64,000 bases of DNA from Scenedesmus sp. ARA3 (Eukaryota; Chlorophyta; Chlorophyceae; Sphaeropleales; Scenedesmaceae). This document shows, in pieces, positions 12,373 through 24,978 of this stretch. The DNA lies in NCBI GenBank assembly GCA_004335835.1, contig RWJK01001359.1:18237-82236 (forward strand). The letters are read 5' to 3'. Under the pieces are notes generated by a model, which saw only the letters and a program-made list of their open reading frames with translations, was not told the DNA's origin and did not search any database. A program made the position numbers and the translations under genes. Every line of letters starts with the position of its first letter. The stretch's first letter is position 1.

Positions 12373-12901
12373 GGCGCCACGCGGCGTCAGCAGCAGCAGC
12401 GGGCATTGTCTTTGTTTTAGGTAGCGGCTGGAGATACTGTAACATTGTACCTGTATCACGTGTGCCTGGTCACTTGTCCAGACTGCCTGTATGCAAGCGG
12501 CAACTTTCACCTTATACTGCCAGTTTGGTTGACGAGAATGCCATCATGGCATGATGCCAGTGGGGGAGTCAAACAACACGTCAGAACATGGGGAAGCTGC
12601 TACAGCCAGCTGTTAGCATAACAATCAAGTCCTTTGAAACGGTGCATGACCTTGTCATCACAAACTGCCGTCGCTAAATGACGTGTGGGCTACAGCCACA
12701 CAGCAACCAGCCACTGAAAATGACGGGTCAGTTGGTCCTGCTACAGCCTGACACTGAGCTACAGCCACGAGGGTTTGCCAGCAGAGCAGGTATCAAGCAC
12801 GGTTGGGCTGCTCAAAGGTGGACGGCTGAAGACCGCGCAATTGCAGCGCGTCAGGACGTCTTACTTTAAGGGATTGAAAGTGTCTTGCTTTTGCAGCTGC
12901 A
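12373..12901. other. Intergenic, NDPK to HisD
   Basis: No coding exon recognised. A CTTTTGCAG acceptor-like site just before the HisD ATG (12902) leaves open an upstream non-coding exon in this stretch. Confidence 0.4.
12438..12442 (+). terminator. TGTAA poly(A) signal candidate, NDPK
   Basis: TGTAA, the usual chlorophycean near-upstream poly(A) element, 66 bases past the NDPK stop. Confidence 0.5.
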
Positions 12902-14910
12902 ATGCACTCATCTTTCTCTAGCCTGGTCAAGGCCAGTCCTTCCACCTGCAATTGCCGGGTACCAACTACTAAAAGCACAACAAATTTTGCTGCCAGGATG
13001 GTGTCTGGTGGGCGGAGCAGGAGCGGACGGCTTTCACTGAATGCAGTGGCGCAGGCAGAGCGCATGCTCAAGAGCGTGTCTGCAGAAAACCTTAGCGATG
13101 TAGAAATTAAAAAGCTGCTGCAGAGGCCTAGGATCGACTTCACCTCCATCCTCGGCACGGTGAGTGAACTGGCAGCAGCAGCAGCACCAGCACCAGCAGC
13201 AGGACTGACTGTCACAGCCACTAGTCGCATTTGGATTACAGGCAAACGCAGCTTCACCAGCATCACCAATCAAAGGTCGGTATCTTCCTCAATCTTCTAC
13301 TGAAGCGCAGCAGTTGCAGCAGACAGGTTGCTTGCAGCAGCACATCACAGACTCTAAACTGCTGTGGCCATTGCCAGCCGAACCGGTACAGAGAATTGCA
13401 GGAAGTACAGTTTTCAGTAGCACAATGGGACGTGATGCCAGCCGAACAGGTGTGCGTGCTGCCATGCCATGCACAATGCCAATGACCACAAAACTATGCG
13501 CATGTTGCCGCAGGTTGGTCCCATTGTGGAGCAAGTCAGGCAGGAGGGGGATGCAGCAGTGCGGCAGTTCACTGAGCGCTTTGACAAAGTGAAGCTGGAC
13601 GACATCTGCGTGGCTACCCAGGTGAGCTCAAGGCAGCATGCTTGCATGACTCAGCGCCCGAGCTGCACAAAGGACATGGGCCTCTGGTTGCTAGGCACGA
13701 GTCACAGCAGCGCCAGCATGCAAGGGGCATAATCAATGGTAGAAATGGTACTACTCTTGGCGGCACAGCACCCTCCATGTCATATGTCATTGGCAGCAGC
13801 TTGCGCATGTGCAGCAGCAACATGCCAACATGGCCTGCTTTGCTGCTGCAGGACCTGCCGTGGCCAGTGCTGCCGGAGGAGGTAGCTTGCACCTTCGTGT
13901 GCTGCTGACTCATCGTATACTGTTTCCCGTGCTTGCGCCACACATCGTGTCCTGCAGGACCTGCCGTGGCCTGTGCTGCCGGGGGCGGTGACGCGCGCCT
14001 TTGTTTGCTGCTGATTCAACAGCAACTGCTTGTGTCATGCCGTGTGTCGCGCTTCACCTGCCGTGGCTGGTGCTGCAGGAGGAGGTATTTTGTACCTTTC
14101 CGAGTTGCTTAGCTCAACAAATACAAACAAATGCTTGCACCACACATTGTGTCCCACAGGACCTGCCGTGGCCGGTGCTGCCGGAGGAGGTGGCACGCGC
14201 GTTTGATGTGGCGTACGCCAACATCACCGCCTTCCACGAGGCGCAGCGCGGCGCTGACCTGTCAGTGGAGACCATGCCGGGGGTCACCTGCCGCCGCGTG
14301 ACGCGGCCCATCAACGCAGTCGGTGTGTGGCTGTACGGCTGCTGCTGTGGGCAGACGCAACCAGCCGTTGCAGTGGCAGCAGCGCAGCATGTGTTGTACA
14401 GGCTGTACAGTCCAACCTTGGCGTTTTAGCAGTGGCATGCACGCGCAGCATGTGTTGTACAGGCTGTACAGTCCAACCTTGGCGCTTTTGCAGTGGCATG
14501 CACGCGCAGCATGTGTTGTACAGGCTGAACAGTCCCACCTTGGCGCAGTAGTAGCAGCTTTCAAATCGTAATTGACAGTCAAAATAGACAAGCTGGGTGT
14601 GCCTGCATGTCGAAGCGCATGCTGAGCTGCCGTTGCTGCCTGCTGCTGTCTCTGCTGCAGGCGTGTATGTGCCTGGAGGCACTGCCGTGCTTCCCAGCAG
14701 TGCACTGATGCTGGCAGTGCCTGCGCAGATCGCAGGCTGCGGCACAGTGGTTCTGGCCACGCCGCCTCGCCCTGATGGCAGCATCACGCCTGAGGTGCTG
14801 TACTGCGCCAAGAAGGCTGGGGTGACACACATCTTGAAGGCGGGTGGTGCGCAGGCAGTGGCGGCCATGGCTTGGGGCACGCAGACCTGCCCAAAGGTGA
14901 GGCGCGTGTG

Positions 14911-14960
<50 letters not shown>

Positions 14961-15436
14961 GGAAGCTGATGCGCTCACATGCTGAGTGTAGCTAAGTAAA
15001 ACACGCTGCCAGTCAGGCACTGCACACCAGCCATACATGGTTGATGCCTGTAGGTTCTGCCAGCATGCCTCAGCAATGAACGCAACATGCCCTTCGTAGT
15101 GGTGATATCCCGGCATCTGAGCATGTTTGCCTCACCATGCTACCTGCCGTTGCTGCTTGCTGCTGCTGCTGCTGCTGCTGGCGGCCAGGTGGACAAGATC
15201 TTTGGCCCCGGCAACCAGTACGTGACAGCCGCCAAGATGCTGCTGACCAACAGCGAGGCCATGATCTCCATCGACATGCCAGCGGGGCCCAGCGAGGTGC
15301 TGGTCATCGCAGGTGGGGGAAGCAGCAGCAGCAACAGCAGCAGCAGCAGGCAATTCAACTCCTACAGCACGCAAAAGGCATTGCAGATTCACTGGGCTGC
15401 TGCCTCTCCAACCCTTGTGTCAAGAGATGCTTGCTG

Positions 15437-15473
<37 letters not shown>

Positions 15474-16613
15474 GCAGACGAGGGCGCCAACCCCGGCCAC
15501 GTGGCTGCTGACCTGCTGTCTCAGGCCGAGCACGGCCCTGACAGCCAGGTCGTGCTGCTGGCACTGCCAGGGGTGGACCTGGACGCGGTGCAGCACGCGG
15601 TGCAGAAGCAGTGCGACGAGCTGCCGCGCAACGAGACGGCACGCAAGGCGCTGTCTCACAGCTGCGTGGTGCAGGTGGGGTGTAGGGGGAGTGCGGCTGC
15701 ATGGCTGGCTGCTGCCGGCGCAGCAGCTGTTAACCAGCTTTCGGTGTGCATCTTCCATTGCGCCAGCTGGGTTTGCATTAGCGACAGCATGGCGTGCTAA
15801 GCAAGGCTTGAAAACAACATATGCTTATTGTCACATGTCATGGCAACATGTCATTACGCTGCTGCTGCTGCTGCCGCTGCAGGTGCGTGACCGTGAGGAG
15901 GCTGCGCGCATCAGCAACAGCTACGCCCCCGAGCACCTCATCATCAACGTGGATGACCCTGAGAGCTGGCTGCCGCTGCTGGACAACGCAGGCAGCATCT
16001 TCATGGGGCGGTGAGTGCGGCGTGCTGCATGGCCTTGTGATGGCTGCCGACAATGATATTTCAAGTATGCGTTGTTGCGATGCAAGCCGTCCTGTTGCCG
16101 ACAGCAAACATCTTGATGTGATTGCCAGTTGGACGCCGTGTGGTTCAGGGCAGAGGTGCATGGCAGACGGCTGCCTTGTGTGCTAGCCACAGCAGCACAA
16201 GGCGGGGCAAGTTTTTGCATGTTTCAGCTTAACAAGAGATGGGACACACACCACACTGACACCAGCCCAAATTTGCTGCCATATCAAGCGCGCCTGAGTC
16301 TGACGACAGTACCATCTATCTACCTTCCCTTTCCTTCCCTGCCCTGCTTCTGGCCTCGCCTCGCATGTGCAGGTGGACGCCGGAGAGCGTGGGCGACTAC
16401 GCCAGCGGCACCAACCACGTGCTGCCGACGTACGGCTACGCGCGCATGTACAGCGGCGTGAGCCTGGACAGCTTCACCAAGAAGATGACAGTGCAGAGCC
16501 TGAGCTGGGAGGGGCTGCAGGTGCTGGGGCCCCACGTGGCTAAGATGGCGGAGGTCGAGGGGCTGGAGGCGCACAGACGAGCAGTGACGCTGAGGCTGGA
16601 GCAGAGCAGCTGA
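12902..16613 (+). CDS. HDH: Histidinol dehydrogenase, plastid-targeted
   Basis: Catalyses the last two oxidations of histidine synthesis (histidinol to histidine, two NAD, Zn). Exons 12902-13159, 13514-13621, 14160-14322, 14661-14896, 15189-15312, 15478-15674, 15883-16010 and 16373-16613 join in phase to 484 residues, normal for a plant-type enzyme with transit peptide. The N-terminus ([14 protein letters not shown]...) looks plastid-targeting. Diagnostic blocks are [57 protein letters not shown] (catalytic-region His), [10 protein letters not shown] and [13 protein letters not shown] (His near the metal site). Three degenerate copies of the start of exon 3 precede the real exon (see 13852-14193). 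Introns 4 and 5 have CAG at the 5' end and CTG at the 3' end. A TGTAA signal lies 90 bases past the stop. Confidence 0.95.
13852..14193 (+). repeat. Four tandem copies of a HisD acceptor plus exon-3 start, about 100-bp period
   Basis: The sequence encoding [10 protein letters not shown] with its preceding CTGCAG-like acceptor occurs near 13852 and 13958, in decayed form near 14056, and as the real exon at 14160. Copies 1 and 2 keep an AG acceptor but run into TGA after about 17 codons. Copy 3 has lost its acceptor and reads [10 protein letters not shown]. Confidence 0.9.
14384..14545. repeat. 61-bp direct repeat, three units, in HisD intron 3
   Basis: Three near-identical head-to-tail units start at 14384, 14445 and 14506, each opening with GCAGCATGTGTTGTACAGGC. 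They lie wholly within the intron 14323-14660. Confidence 0.92.
14912..14959. repeat. CAG run at 5' end of HisD intron 4
   Basis: Perfect CAG units 15 bases after the donor. The same intron ends in a CTG run before the acceptor at 15188, so the intron ends are complementary. Confidence 0.95.
15432..15473. repeat. CTG run before HisD exon 6 acceptor
   Basis: Perfect CTG units run up to the acceptor at 15477. The same intron opens with CAG-rich sequence at 15320-15350. Confidence 0.95.
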
Positions 16614-17006
16614 GGGCGGGGCTGGGAGTGATGGGGGAGAGGGAGGTTGTGGTTGTTCCTGGTGTGAAGAGTGATTGGCAAAAGTGAGGGAACTTAGAAG
16701 GCTGTAACGGTGTAGATGCGTCATCGACTTGCGTTGAGTTGTTTGTTTTGAGTTCTTGCTCGTGCTTGAACGCGTGAATCGCTCATGCACAGGCGTCATC
16801 CCTCACCTGCGTCACCTCCTTTGGACTGAGCAGAGGATCGGCATCATCAGATAAGCCAGCGCAGACCGTTCACCACCAGCTGCATGTAAAGACGCAACAG
16901 TTAATGGAACGCTTGCTTGCATAGCAGTCATGTTTCCGGAGCTTGATCAAGGCTTCGAATCTCGTAACTAGCTCGCTGCCTGTTCCCGGCGCATATCTGC
17001 GTGAGG
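16614..17006. other. Intergenic, HisD to selenocysteine lyase-like gene
   Basis: Compact gap between two same-strand genes with a TGTAA element near its left end and no coding exon. Confidence 0.45.
16703..16707 (+). terminator. TGTAA poly(A) signal candidate, HisD
   Basis: TGTAA 90 bases past the HisD stop codon. Confidence 0.5.
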
Positions 17007-17432
17007 ATGCAGCACTCTCTTCCCTACACAAGCAATAGTTCATTAGCACGTTCACGTTTAGGTGCTCAGCAGAACGTCAGCAAAACAGTTGCTGCTGCTG
17101 TGTGCCGACTCCAGCCAGCACTCAGCACGCATCACCTCAGGAGGAGACTTATGGAGCAGCAGCTAGTGCAGCAGCTACCCAGCACTGGTGTTGGCAGCAA
17201 GCTGCCTCACCTTGCTGAGTGTGTCTACCTAGGTGGGTGGTGCATGGCCACACTGCACTGCAGCAGCTGTACAGCAGCGCTCTCAGGACTGGAGCATGCT
17301 CCACTTACCCACATGCTGTCAGCAACCGATGCAGTGCTTGTCACGTTGTTGCTGTTTGTTGTTCTGCAGACTACAATGCCACCACACCCATCTACCCGGA
17401 GGTGAGCGCCACACTCACGCACCACATGGGCT

Positions 17433-17467
<35 letters not shown>

Positions 17468-20443
17468 GCAACAAGACGCATCCCAGCTATCATTGTGCAG
17501 GCTCTCTACGCCTGGTGTGGGTGTGGCTGCTTTCATTGCTTCCATACATCAAGCAGGCATGAACAGTTTGTTGGCCGCGCGGCTGCATAGGCAAGGTCTT
17601 GGCAGGTTGCAATGCCCAAGCACGGGTGCATGCTGCGTGTGCTGTGTGGCTGCTGTCGCAGGTGTCAGAAGCCATGAAGCCTTACATCTACGAGCTGTTC
17701 GGGTGAGCTGGCAGCAGCAGCAGCAGCAGCGCAATGCAGGTCCACTGGCGCAGGCCATGCAGCCATGATCATCATGTTGCAATTCGAGCCACAGCAACAG
17801 GCATCGTCAACATTGTTACACCAGCCAAGCTTCAGCAACATGCACGCCATGCAGGCATGGCAGTATGCTGCTCGCGGCAGCCTGTGTTCATCATGCGCAA
17901 GCCTGCTTGCAGCTGTAATTCTATTAGCTGCTTGCTTTGTGACACAGCAGCTGACTTTGCTGGAGTTGTGCTGTTTGTCCTGCAGGAATCCATCCAGTGT
18001 GCACGCATACGGCCAGCAGGTGCGGCAGCAGCAGCAGCGATCTGCCTTATGGCTGTAGCACTGTCAGCAGCTAGCAAAAGCATTGCTGTCAGGCAGCATG
18101 CCAACAGCTAAGCTGCCTTGCAGCAGTGTCTTGGGGCTTGTTCTCTAATGCAATGTTCAGGCAGGGTTCACTCTTCACTCTGCAGACTGAGCGAGGTAGA
18201 ATGACAGTTGGGCTGCTTGCAGAAGCAGCTTTGGCATGACCAGTTGCGTAATCCCAGAGGCGGTATTGCATGCCTGCTTAACATGCACTGCTGACAACAA
18301 GCTTGTGCGCTTGCTTTTGTCCTGTCTGCGTGCAGACACGTGCAGCTGTGGACAAAGCAAGACAGCAGGTGGGGCCAGCCTTCTTGTGCAACATGACAGC
18401 GATTGGTATTTTGGAAGGGCTTGGCATGCTGCCAGAGAAACATCACCCCTCAAAATCAACCATGCACACAGCTATTATGGCAGCTGCATTTTTGCAGCCC
18501 TGCATCTCCTCCTGTGCTTGCAGCTGCTGCTGTTACATCTCATGCTGGCCCGCCGGCAGCGCACATGTCATGCTATCCCGCCTGAACGCACAATGCGCTG
18601 CTGCTGCTGCTGCTGCAGGTTGCTGGCCTGATCAACTGCAGCCCTGATGAGGTGGCCTTCACCTCCTGCGGCACTGAGAGCGACAACTGGGCGGTGTGGG
18701 GCGCGGTGATGGCGCGCAGGGGCAGCAGCAGCAGCAGCAGCAGCAGCCAGCCGGGCCTGCCGCATGTTGTCACCTCGCAGATCGAGCACCCGGCAGTGAC
18801 GGCCTGTCTGCGGAGCATGGCTGAGCAGGTGAGCCGTGGCAGGGGCTTGTTCTTGGATTATGAGTGCTGTTGGCCAAGCGTGCTGCTGTGTAGTGCCTGT
18901 GTGCTTAGATGCTGCTGTTGATGTGAGACAGCGAGTAGCACGGCAGCAGATGTGGCTGCGTGATGTGCCGGCTGTGACGCCCGGCAGCGTTCCGTGCTTG
19001 CTTCGCTGCATACAGCAGCGTGCCATGATTTGATGAGGTGGTGCCAGCTGTGCTGATCTCTCACTATACGTCTCATGGCCCATCTGTGCTGCTGCTGCTG
19101 CTGCTGCTGTTGGATGCAGGGCCTATGCACCTTCACGGCAGTGCCTGTTGATTCACAGGGCCTCATCTCTGTCACCGATGTGGTATCTGCCCTCACACCC
19201 AACACAGTACTCGTCACCATCATGCACAGCAACAACGAGGTCGGCTCGCTGCAGCCCGTTGCAGCCATTGCAGCAGCGGTGCGGCAGGCAGCGCCGGGCT
19301 GCCTGGTGCATAGTGATGCAGCGCAGAGCATGGGCAAGGTGGCTGTGGATGTGCAGCAGCTTGGGGTGGACCTGCTGACGCTGGTTGGGCACAAGTTTGG
19401 CGCGCCAAAGGGCGTGGCGGCGCTGTACATCAGGTGAGCGGAAGTTGAATGCGCTTGAGGTATGCGGCGCATAATACAGTCGGGGTAAGGTACCTGGTAC
19501 GCGTGTGTGTCACTGTCCTAGTGCTGTAGCCTCTGCACATCTGCACTGGTAGCTGTTACGCTGTTTTCTTATACTCCCTGTCCATGCCACTGCTGCTGCT
19601 GCTGCAGGCAAGGCGTGCAGCTGGCCAACCTGCTCAGCGGCGGCAGCCAGGAGCGCGGACGGCGCGGCGGCACAGAGAACGTGCTGCTGCTGGCCGGCCT
19701 GGGCGCTGCGGCTGAGCTGGCCCAGCTAGAAGCAGACGCCACAGCAGCACACATGCGCAGCATGCGGGACAGGCTAGCTGCAGGGCTGCTGGCCGCACTC
19801 CCGCGGCATTTGGTGCGCATCAATGGGCCGCAGGATTCGGCGCTGCAGCTGCCAAATACGCTGAGCATCAGTGTGAAAGGCTTGAGTGCGCCAAGTTTGC
19901 TGCAGATGCTTGCGCAGAAGCTGGCGGCATCTGCGGGCGCGGCGTGCCACAGCAGCCACGGGCCGGCGGTGTCGCCTGTGCTGCAGGTGCGTGGGAGGCG
20001 GCGATGACAGAAGGTGGCGGAGACACAGGCACAGGTTTTATCAGCATGTAGCTGCACCAGCCTGCTGGCAACAGCGATGCTATGCAGCTTTCTAGCATAT
20101 GGCGGATGTGAAAGAGCACAATGCAGCTAAGTGCACATGCTTGGCAGCATGCCTGACATATCTACGACAGTCCATCTGGCACCAGCCGCGCACCATATCT
20201 GCATTTCTGAGTTCTTGTTGCCGCTGTATGTTCATCCCCGTGTCTCCTTTTCTCTTGCAGGCGATGCGGCTGCACCCGGACTACGCAGTAGGCACGCTGC
20301 GGCTGTCCACTGGGCGCCACACCACAGCGGATGAGGTGGACAGGGCGGTGACGCTGATCGTGGGGGCAGCGCGCAAGCAGGGGCTGGAGTTTGGCAGCAG
20401 CGGCAGCAGCAGCGACACAGCAAATGGCACTGCAGCACATTAG
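17007..20443 (+). CDS. Selenocysteine lyase-like / NifS-class PLP enzyme, organelle-targeted
   Basis: Class-V aminotransferase fold. Exons 17007-17232, 17370-17401, 17662-17702, 17986-18019, 18336-18368, 18619-18828, 19120-19433, 19608-19986 and 20261-20443 join in phase to 483 residues. Motifs: [62 protein letters not shown] (PLP-binding Asp), [11 protein letters not shown] (Schiff-base Lys), [14 protein letters not shown] and [11 protein letters not shown]. The active-site loop reads [11 protein letters not shown] with SPVL downstream, which is the selenocysteine-lyase pattern rather than the SACSSG of IscS/NifS. The reaction would release Se (or S) from selenocysteine/cysteine as alanine forms. 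The first 45 or so residues look like a targeting peptide. The frame is open two codons upstream, but the first ATG is at 17007. A cysteine desulfurase role is not excluded. Confidence 0.88.
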
Positions 20444-22039
20444 GGCTGAGGCATGCACGCATTGGGTCAGCTTCAGCAACGGGCGCAGTCCTGCTTTTGC
20501 CGTGGCTGTTGTTGCTAGACGCGGTTTTGTTGTGTTTGACTGCACTGCTGAAGTGTCTGCTTGAGTCGTTGAGGGGGCAGTCATAGGCAGGGGCTGTACA
20601 GGGGCGCATCTGTAGCTAGATGTGGGACAGGGCTTTGTGGCTATCAGCTGTGGGGCTGTTGCTGAGGCGGTTGTTGCAAACTCGTTGCTTTGCTTTGACG
20701 GTGATCTGTTTGGTTCATCTGTGGATACGTGTGACACGTTTGCTTGCTTCACCATCTGTGCAAATGGCCTCCCTGCGCACATGGTCCTGCTGTGTATAAT
20801 TTGCTGCACGAGCTGTTGGGCATGTATGGCTGTGATGACGGCATGGACGTTCCTCAGCATGGGCCGCCACCTCTGCCGCAGTGCCCACGCTAGGTCGTGT
20901 GTGCATGCCAGTGCATGTACCTGACATGTACATAGTCCCAAACCCTTTTGTACAGCTTGTTGGCTGAGTTGTTGCCAGTTGTAGTTGGGTTGTAGTTGTT
21001 CTGCAGCTTTGAAGTTGCCCTCCAGCGCCTGTGCAGTAGTTGCAGGCTGTGGAACACCCTGTGTTGTTTGTTGGTGTCCTGCAAGCGGCTGCTGAGGAGG
21101 CAAGGCCTTGGGAGCACTCCAGGCTGTTTGGCAGCGGTGCAGTGCTCTGCTGGTCACACACACGATCAGCTACTGTATGTTAACTGGCGCTGTGACTCAC
21201 AGCAGGTTCGGAACCTGCTGATACGCTGTGTGTGCCCAGCATTCAGGCAGCTGGCATTACACGCGTGCTGTCTTCGCATCTGCTGTCAACGGCGGTGCTG
21301 GGTTGGGACCCAGCCCTGGACCTGACAGCACATGCAAAGAAACTCACTCATGTTGGATCATCGAGGCACGTTGCCAGAAGCCGCGGTTGGGCTGATGGGT
21401 ATGTGGCTGTTCATCTGTTGACTCTGCAGCGTTGTACTGCTGGCGTGTTGGCGCAGTGGACATGTCTCTACTGAACTGGGCTGGTGCGGGTCAGCTTCGG
21501 CTGGCTGTGTGTCACTGTGGGAGATGCAGCACCAGCGCCTGGCAATGTATCAGGCCAGAGCTGTTCAGCCGCCTGACTTGTGTTGACAGTCATATTTTCA
21601 CCTTCATAGACCTGACAACAGCATATTGGGAGTGTTTCTCCGCACGTTTGAGTGGCTTTGTCAGGCCGGACTGGCAAACATCAAACTTGGACAAGCCAAT
21701 TGTCTGACGACCTGCGTCTGAGGTTCCAGGTGCATGCAGTTATCGAGCATCCATTCATATATCATGGAAAGGCTTTTGAATGGCTTGGATTGCAGTGGCT
21801 GGCCCAGAATACCACCTTGGGAAACCCTGGTTATGTGCCTCGACATAGTCCGATGTGGCAGGCTGGTATTTGCACATCCAGCACCGGGCAAGATCTTGAT
21901 GCAGCTTCAGCCGTCCGTAAAGATACTCAAGAGGCTGCTGCATAGCTTCAGCTTTCAATTGATCGCTCCTGTGTCTTGCCATCTGTCTTGCCTCCTTCCC
22001 GCATGTCGACGAACTAGAACTTCTCCTTTCGTCCCAGAA
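20444..22039. other. Intergenic, about 1.6 kb, no gene seen
   Basis: Several open frames of 60-330 codons occur on both strands but none carries a recognisable domain or convincing splice structure. It should contain the 3' UTR of the lyase-like gene and the LamG promoter. Confidence 0.4.
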
Positions 22040-22995
22040 ATGCAAAAGGCAGTGCTCTGTGGGCTGCTGCTGGCGTGCCTAGGAGCAGCAGCAGGTGCTT
22101 CCCTAGCTTACAAGCAGCACTTGCACTTGTTCGGCGCCAAGGCAGAGAAAAAGACTCGACTTAAGAAAGCGAATATGAATGCAGTTCCATGCATAGCCAA
22201 GCTTCGTGTGTTGGAGCAGCAGTGAATGGTGTGTCCAAGCGTGTTCTGATGGCCATTGCCTTGCTCGTGATGCCGCGCAGGCGTCACAGTATCTTCTCCA
22301 GGTGGAGCGGGCCATGCGTTGCTGTTTAGGGACCATGTGGTGCTCAAGAAGGACTTCAAGGTGGGTGGGCTAGCCGAGCCTCTCCGCATGCTCGCAGTGC
22401 ACCAGCTGCGCACTCTGCATCTCGCCATGCCTTAAAACGCTTGATCTTCACGGCTAGCTTCATGCACGCTGGTCGGCGGGGCTGGGCAAGCTACTGACAC
22501 CGTGTCACTGATGCTTTGGAACCACTCGGAACTGCTGCTGCCTGGCATCAGGACTTCCCCACCACAGCAATGACCTTTGAGGCATGGGTCAGCTCCTCAG
22601 ACTTCTGCCACGCTGGTGAGAGTCTGTTGCACAGCAGCAGCAGGAGCCCAGCATCGCAGGCTGGCAGCTCAGGGCAACAGCAGCACACACCCGCTGGTGC
22701 CGGGCACTAGGGCTTCGGCAGCTTGCAAGCTGAACACGCGCTTTCAGAATTTGTGTATGGCTTTTTCTATGGCTGCTGTCTGTGGAACCTGGAAAAAAAG
22801 CAAGGCGTTTGCATGCTACAACAGCACACAATGTGCTTGTTGCTGCAAGCAAAGCTTGAAGTACAGTGGCAGCAGCGCCTGCCCTGCAAGGCCCAGCCTT
22901 GGCAGGGAAGGGAGTCTAGCATGGATGCCGCTGCAGCGGGCGTGAGGGCTGCTTGCACTGCCAACGGGCTGGGGCAGATGCGGGGTTGCAGCCGG

Positions 22996-23031
<36 letters not shown>

Positions 23032-23367
23032 GTCATCTGAAGCATGTCAGCAAAGCCCAGGGGCAGGCAGTGCAACTGGTAGCTATGCTTAGGTTTATGT
23101 TTGCGGAAGCGCCGCGCAGCGGCTTGCAGTGCTGATTTGCGGCTGCCGCATGTGTGCTGTGTGCTGTGCTGCTGCTGCTGTAGGCACCATCATGTCATAC
23201 GCCAAGGACAGCAAGTCTACAGATGACAACCAGCGCATTGCAGATTTCAACCACTTTGTCATCTTTGACCCACGCAACTTGTTGGCGTGCCATGACGTGA
23301 GTGGGGCGAGCTGGAGTGTCATTTGACAGGGCGGCAGCACAGCATGCCTGGAGCTTGTGCAGCAGCT

Positions 23368-23413
<46 letters not shown>

Positions 23414-24316
23414 CAGCATGGATTGGCGCCAACAGCAGCAATATTAGTAATGTAATGCAACAGGCTGGAACAGTGTGATGGGCAGTGGCAGCAGCCCAGC
23501 AGCACTTGTATCACGCAGCAGCAATGCTTCCGATCCGCCACGCTGCCACGCCTTTGCTCACTCGCCACTCTGTGATGCCTATGCACACCCGTTGCTTTGC
23601 CTACTGTTGCACTTACTCCCACTGCAGTTTAAGTACATTGACTTGAAGCCTGACCTCAAGAACGAGTCGTGCCACGCCAGCTACTGGAACGTGAGCAAGC
23701 TGGACACCACAGCAAAGTATGTGGAGCGTGACGGCCAGTGGCACCACCTGGCGGTGTCCTGGTCAACTGCTGACGAGGGGTTGACCAAGATCTACTGGGA
23801 CGGGCTGCTGGTGGCGAGTGCCTACAGCCACAAGACGCAGCCGCTGGAGCCGGGAGGCGCCTTCATGCTGGGCGCGGAGCAGGTGGGGCTGGGTGGATTG
23901 GTGGGCGATTGCTGTGTCGCCTGCGGCATGTGCTGCTGCAACAGAGCAGGTGCAGCGCTGGAGGGCTCACCTGGCATGCTCAGTTAGGTATCAACTGCTG
24001 AACCCCTTGTACTAACGCTGGCATATACTTGTCTGTAACCTTGCCTCGCTGCCGCAGGACTGCTTTGGCGGCTGCACCGACCCCAGCCAGGGCTTCTACG
24101 GCATGATGGACGAGGTGCGCATCTGGAAGACGGTGCGCAGCCAGGACGACATCATCCGCCACATGCGCTGGGCCTCCGGGCTGGAGAACAACGCAGACCT
24201 GATCGCGTACTGGCAGTTCAACGACCCCGACAGCGACAACGGGCAGTTCAGGTGCGGCTGTGGGTGCAGCGGCATGCACAGCAAGCGGCAAGCGGTGTTG
24301 CGGGCAGGATGGCAGC

Positions 24317-24354
<38 letters not shown>

Positions 24355-24492
24355 CACTGGCCGCAGTAGAAGTGACCTGCCGGCCATGCCTGGCTTACAG
24401 CTCCAGGCGTGCTCCTGCAGCTGCACCTAGTGCATCAATCTACGCAGTGGCTAATGTCAGCTCGCTCTACAATCTCGCACCTGCTGATACAT

Positions 24493-24538
<46 letters not shown>

Positions 24539-24938
24539 AGGCGCCACGTGATCGCCAAGGACTCCTCGGGCAAGGGCAACGACCTGTCGCTGCTGAGCAG
24601 CCCCTCCCGCATGGACACGGAGATCAAATCAGGGGGCAACGCGCTGCGCACCGGCAGTTTGAATTTCAAAAACAACGTGGCGCTGAACAAGGCGGTGAAG
24701 GGCATGCCTGAGAAGAGCTTCAGCGTGGAGTTCTGGGCACGCAGCAAGAAGCTGGACAGCAACAAGCCTGACATGCAGGTGCGGGGCGGTGGCGGGCTGC
24801 CTGGCTGTGTCTATAATTCTCACTGTTGACTCTTGTGTATTGATGCTAGTTGGTGGCAGCAGAGCCAGAGCAAGTGGCGTTGATGCTGTCAAAGGTGCCG
24901 TGTGAGCAAGCGGATGCTGAAGCCATGCATGCTGCTGC

Positions 24939-24978
<40 letters not shown>

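Noticed and set aside
14911..15477. CRISPR-like or satellite array from the regular repeats
   Set aside because: The repeats are simple triplets without unique spacers in a eukaryotic intron.
20162..21163. 333-codon open frame on the minus strand
   Set aside because: It overlaps antisense the last exon of the selenocysteine lyase-like gene and is Gln/Thr/Ala-rich as expected from the reverse of CAG-biased DNA. No domain or splice support.
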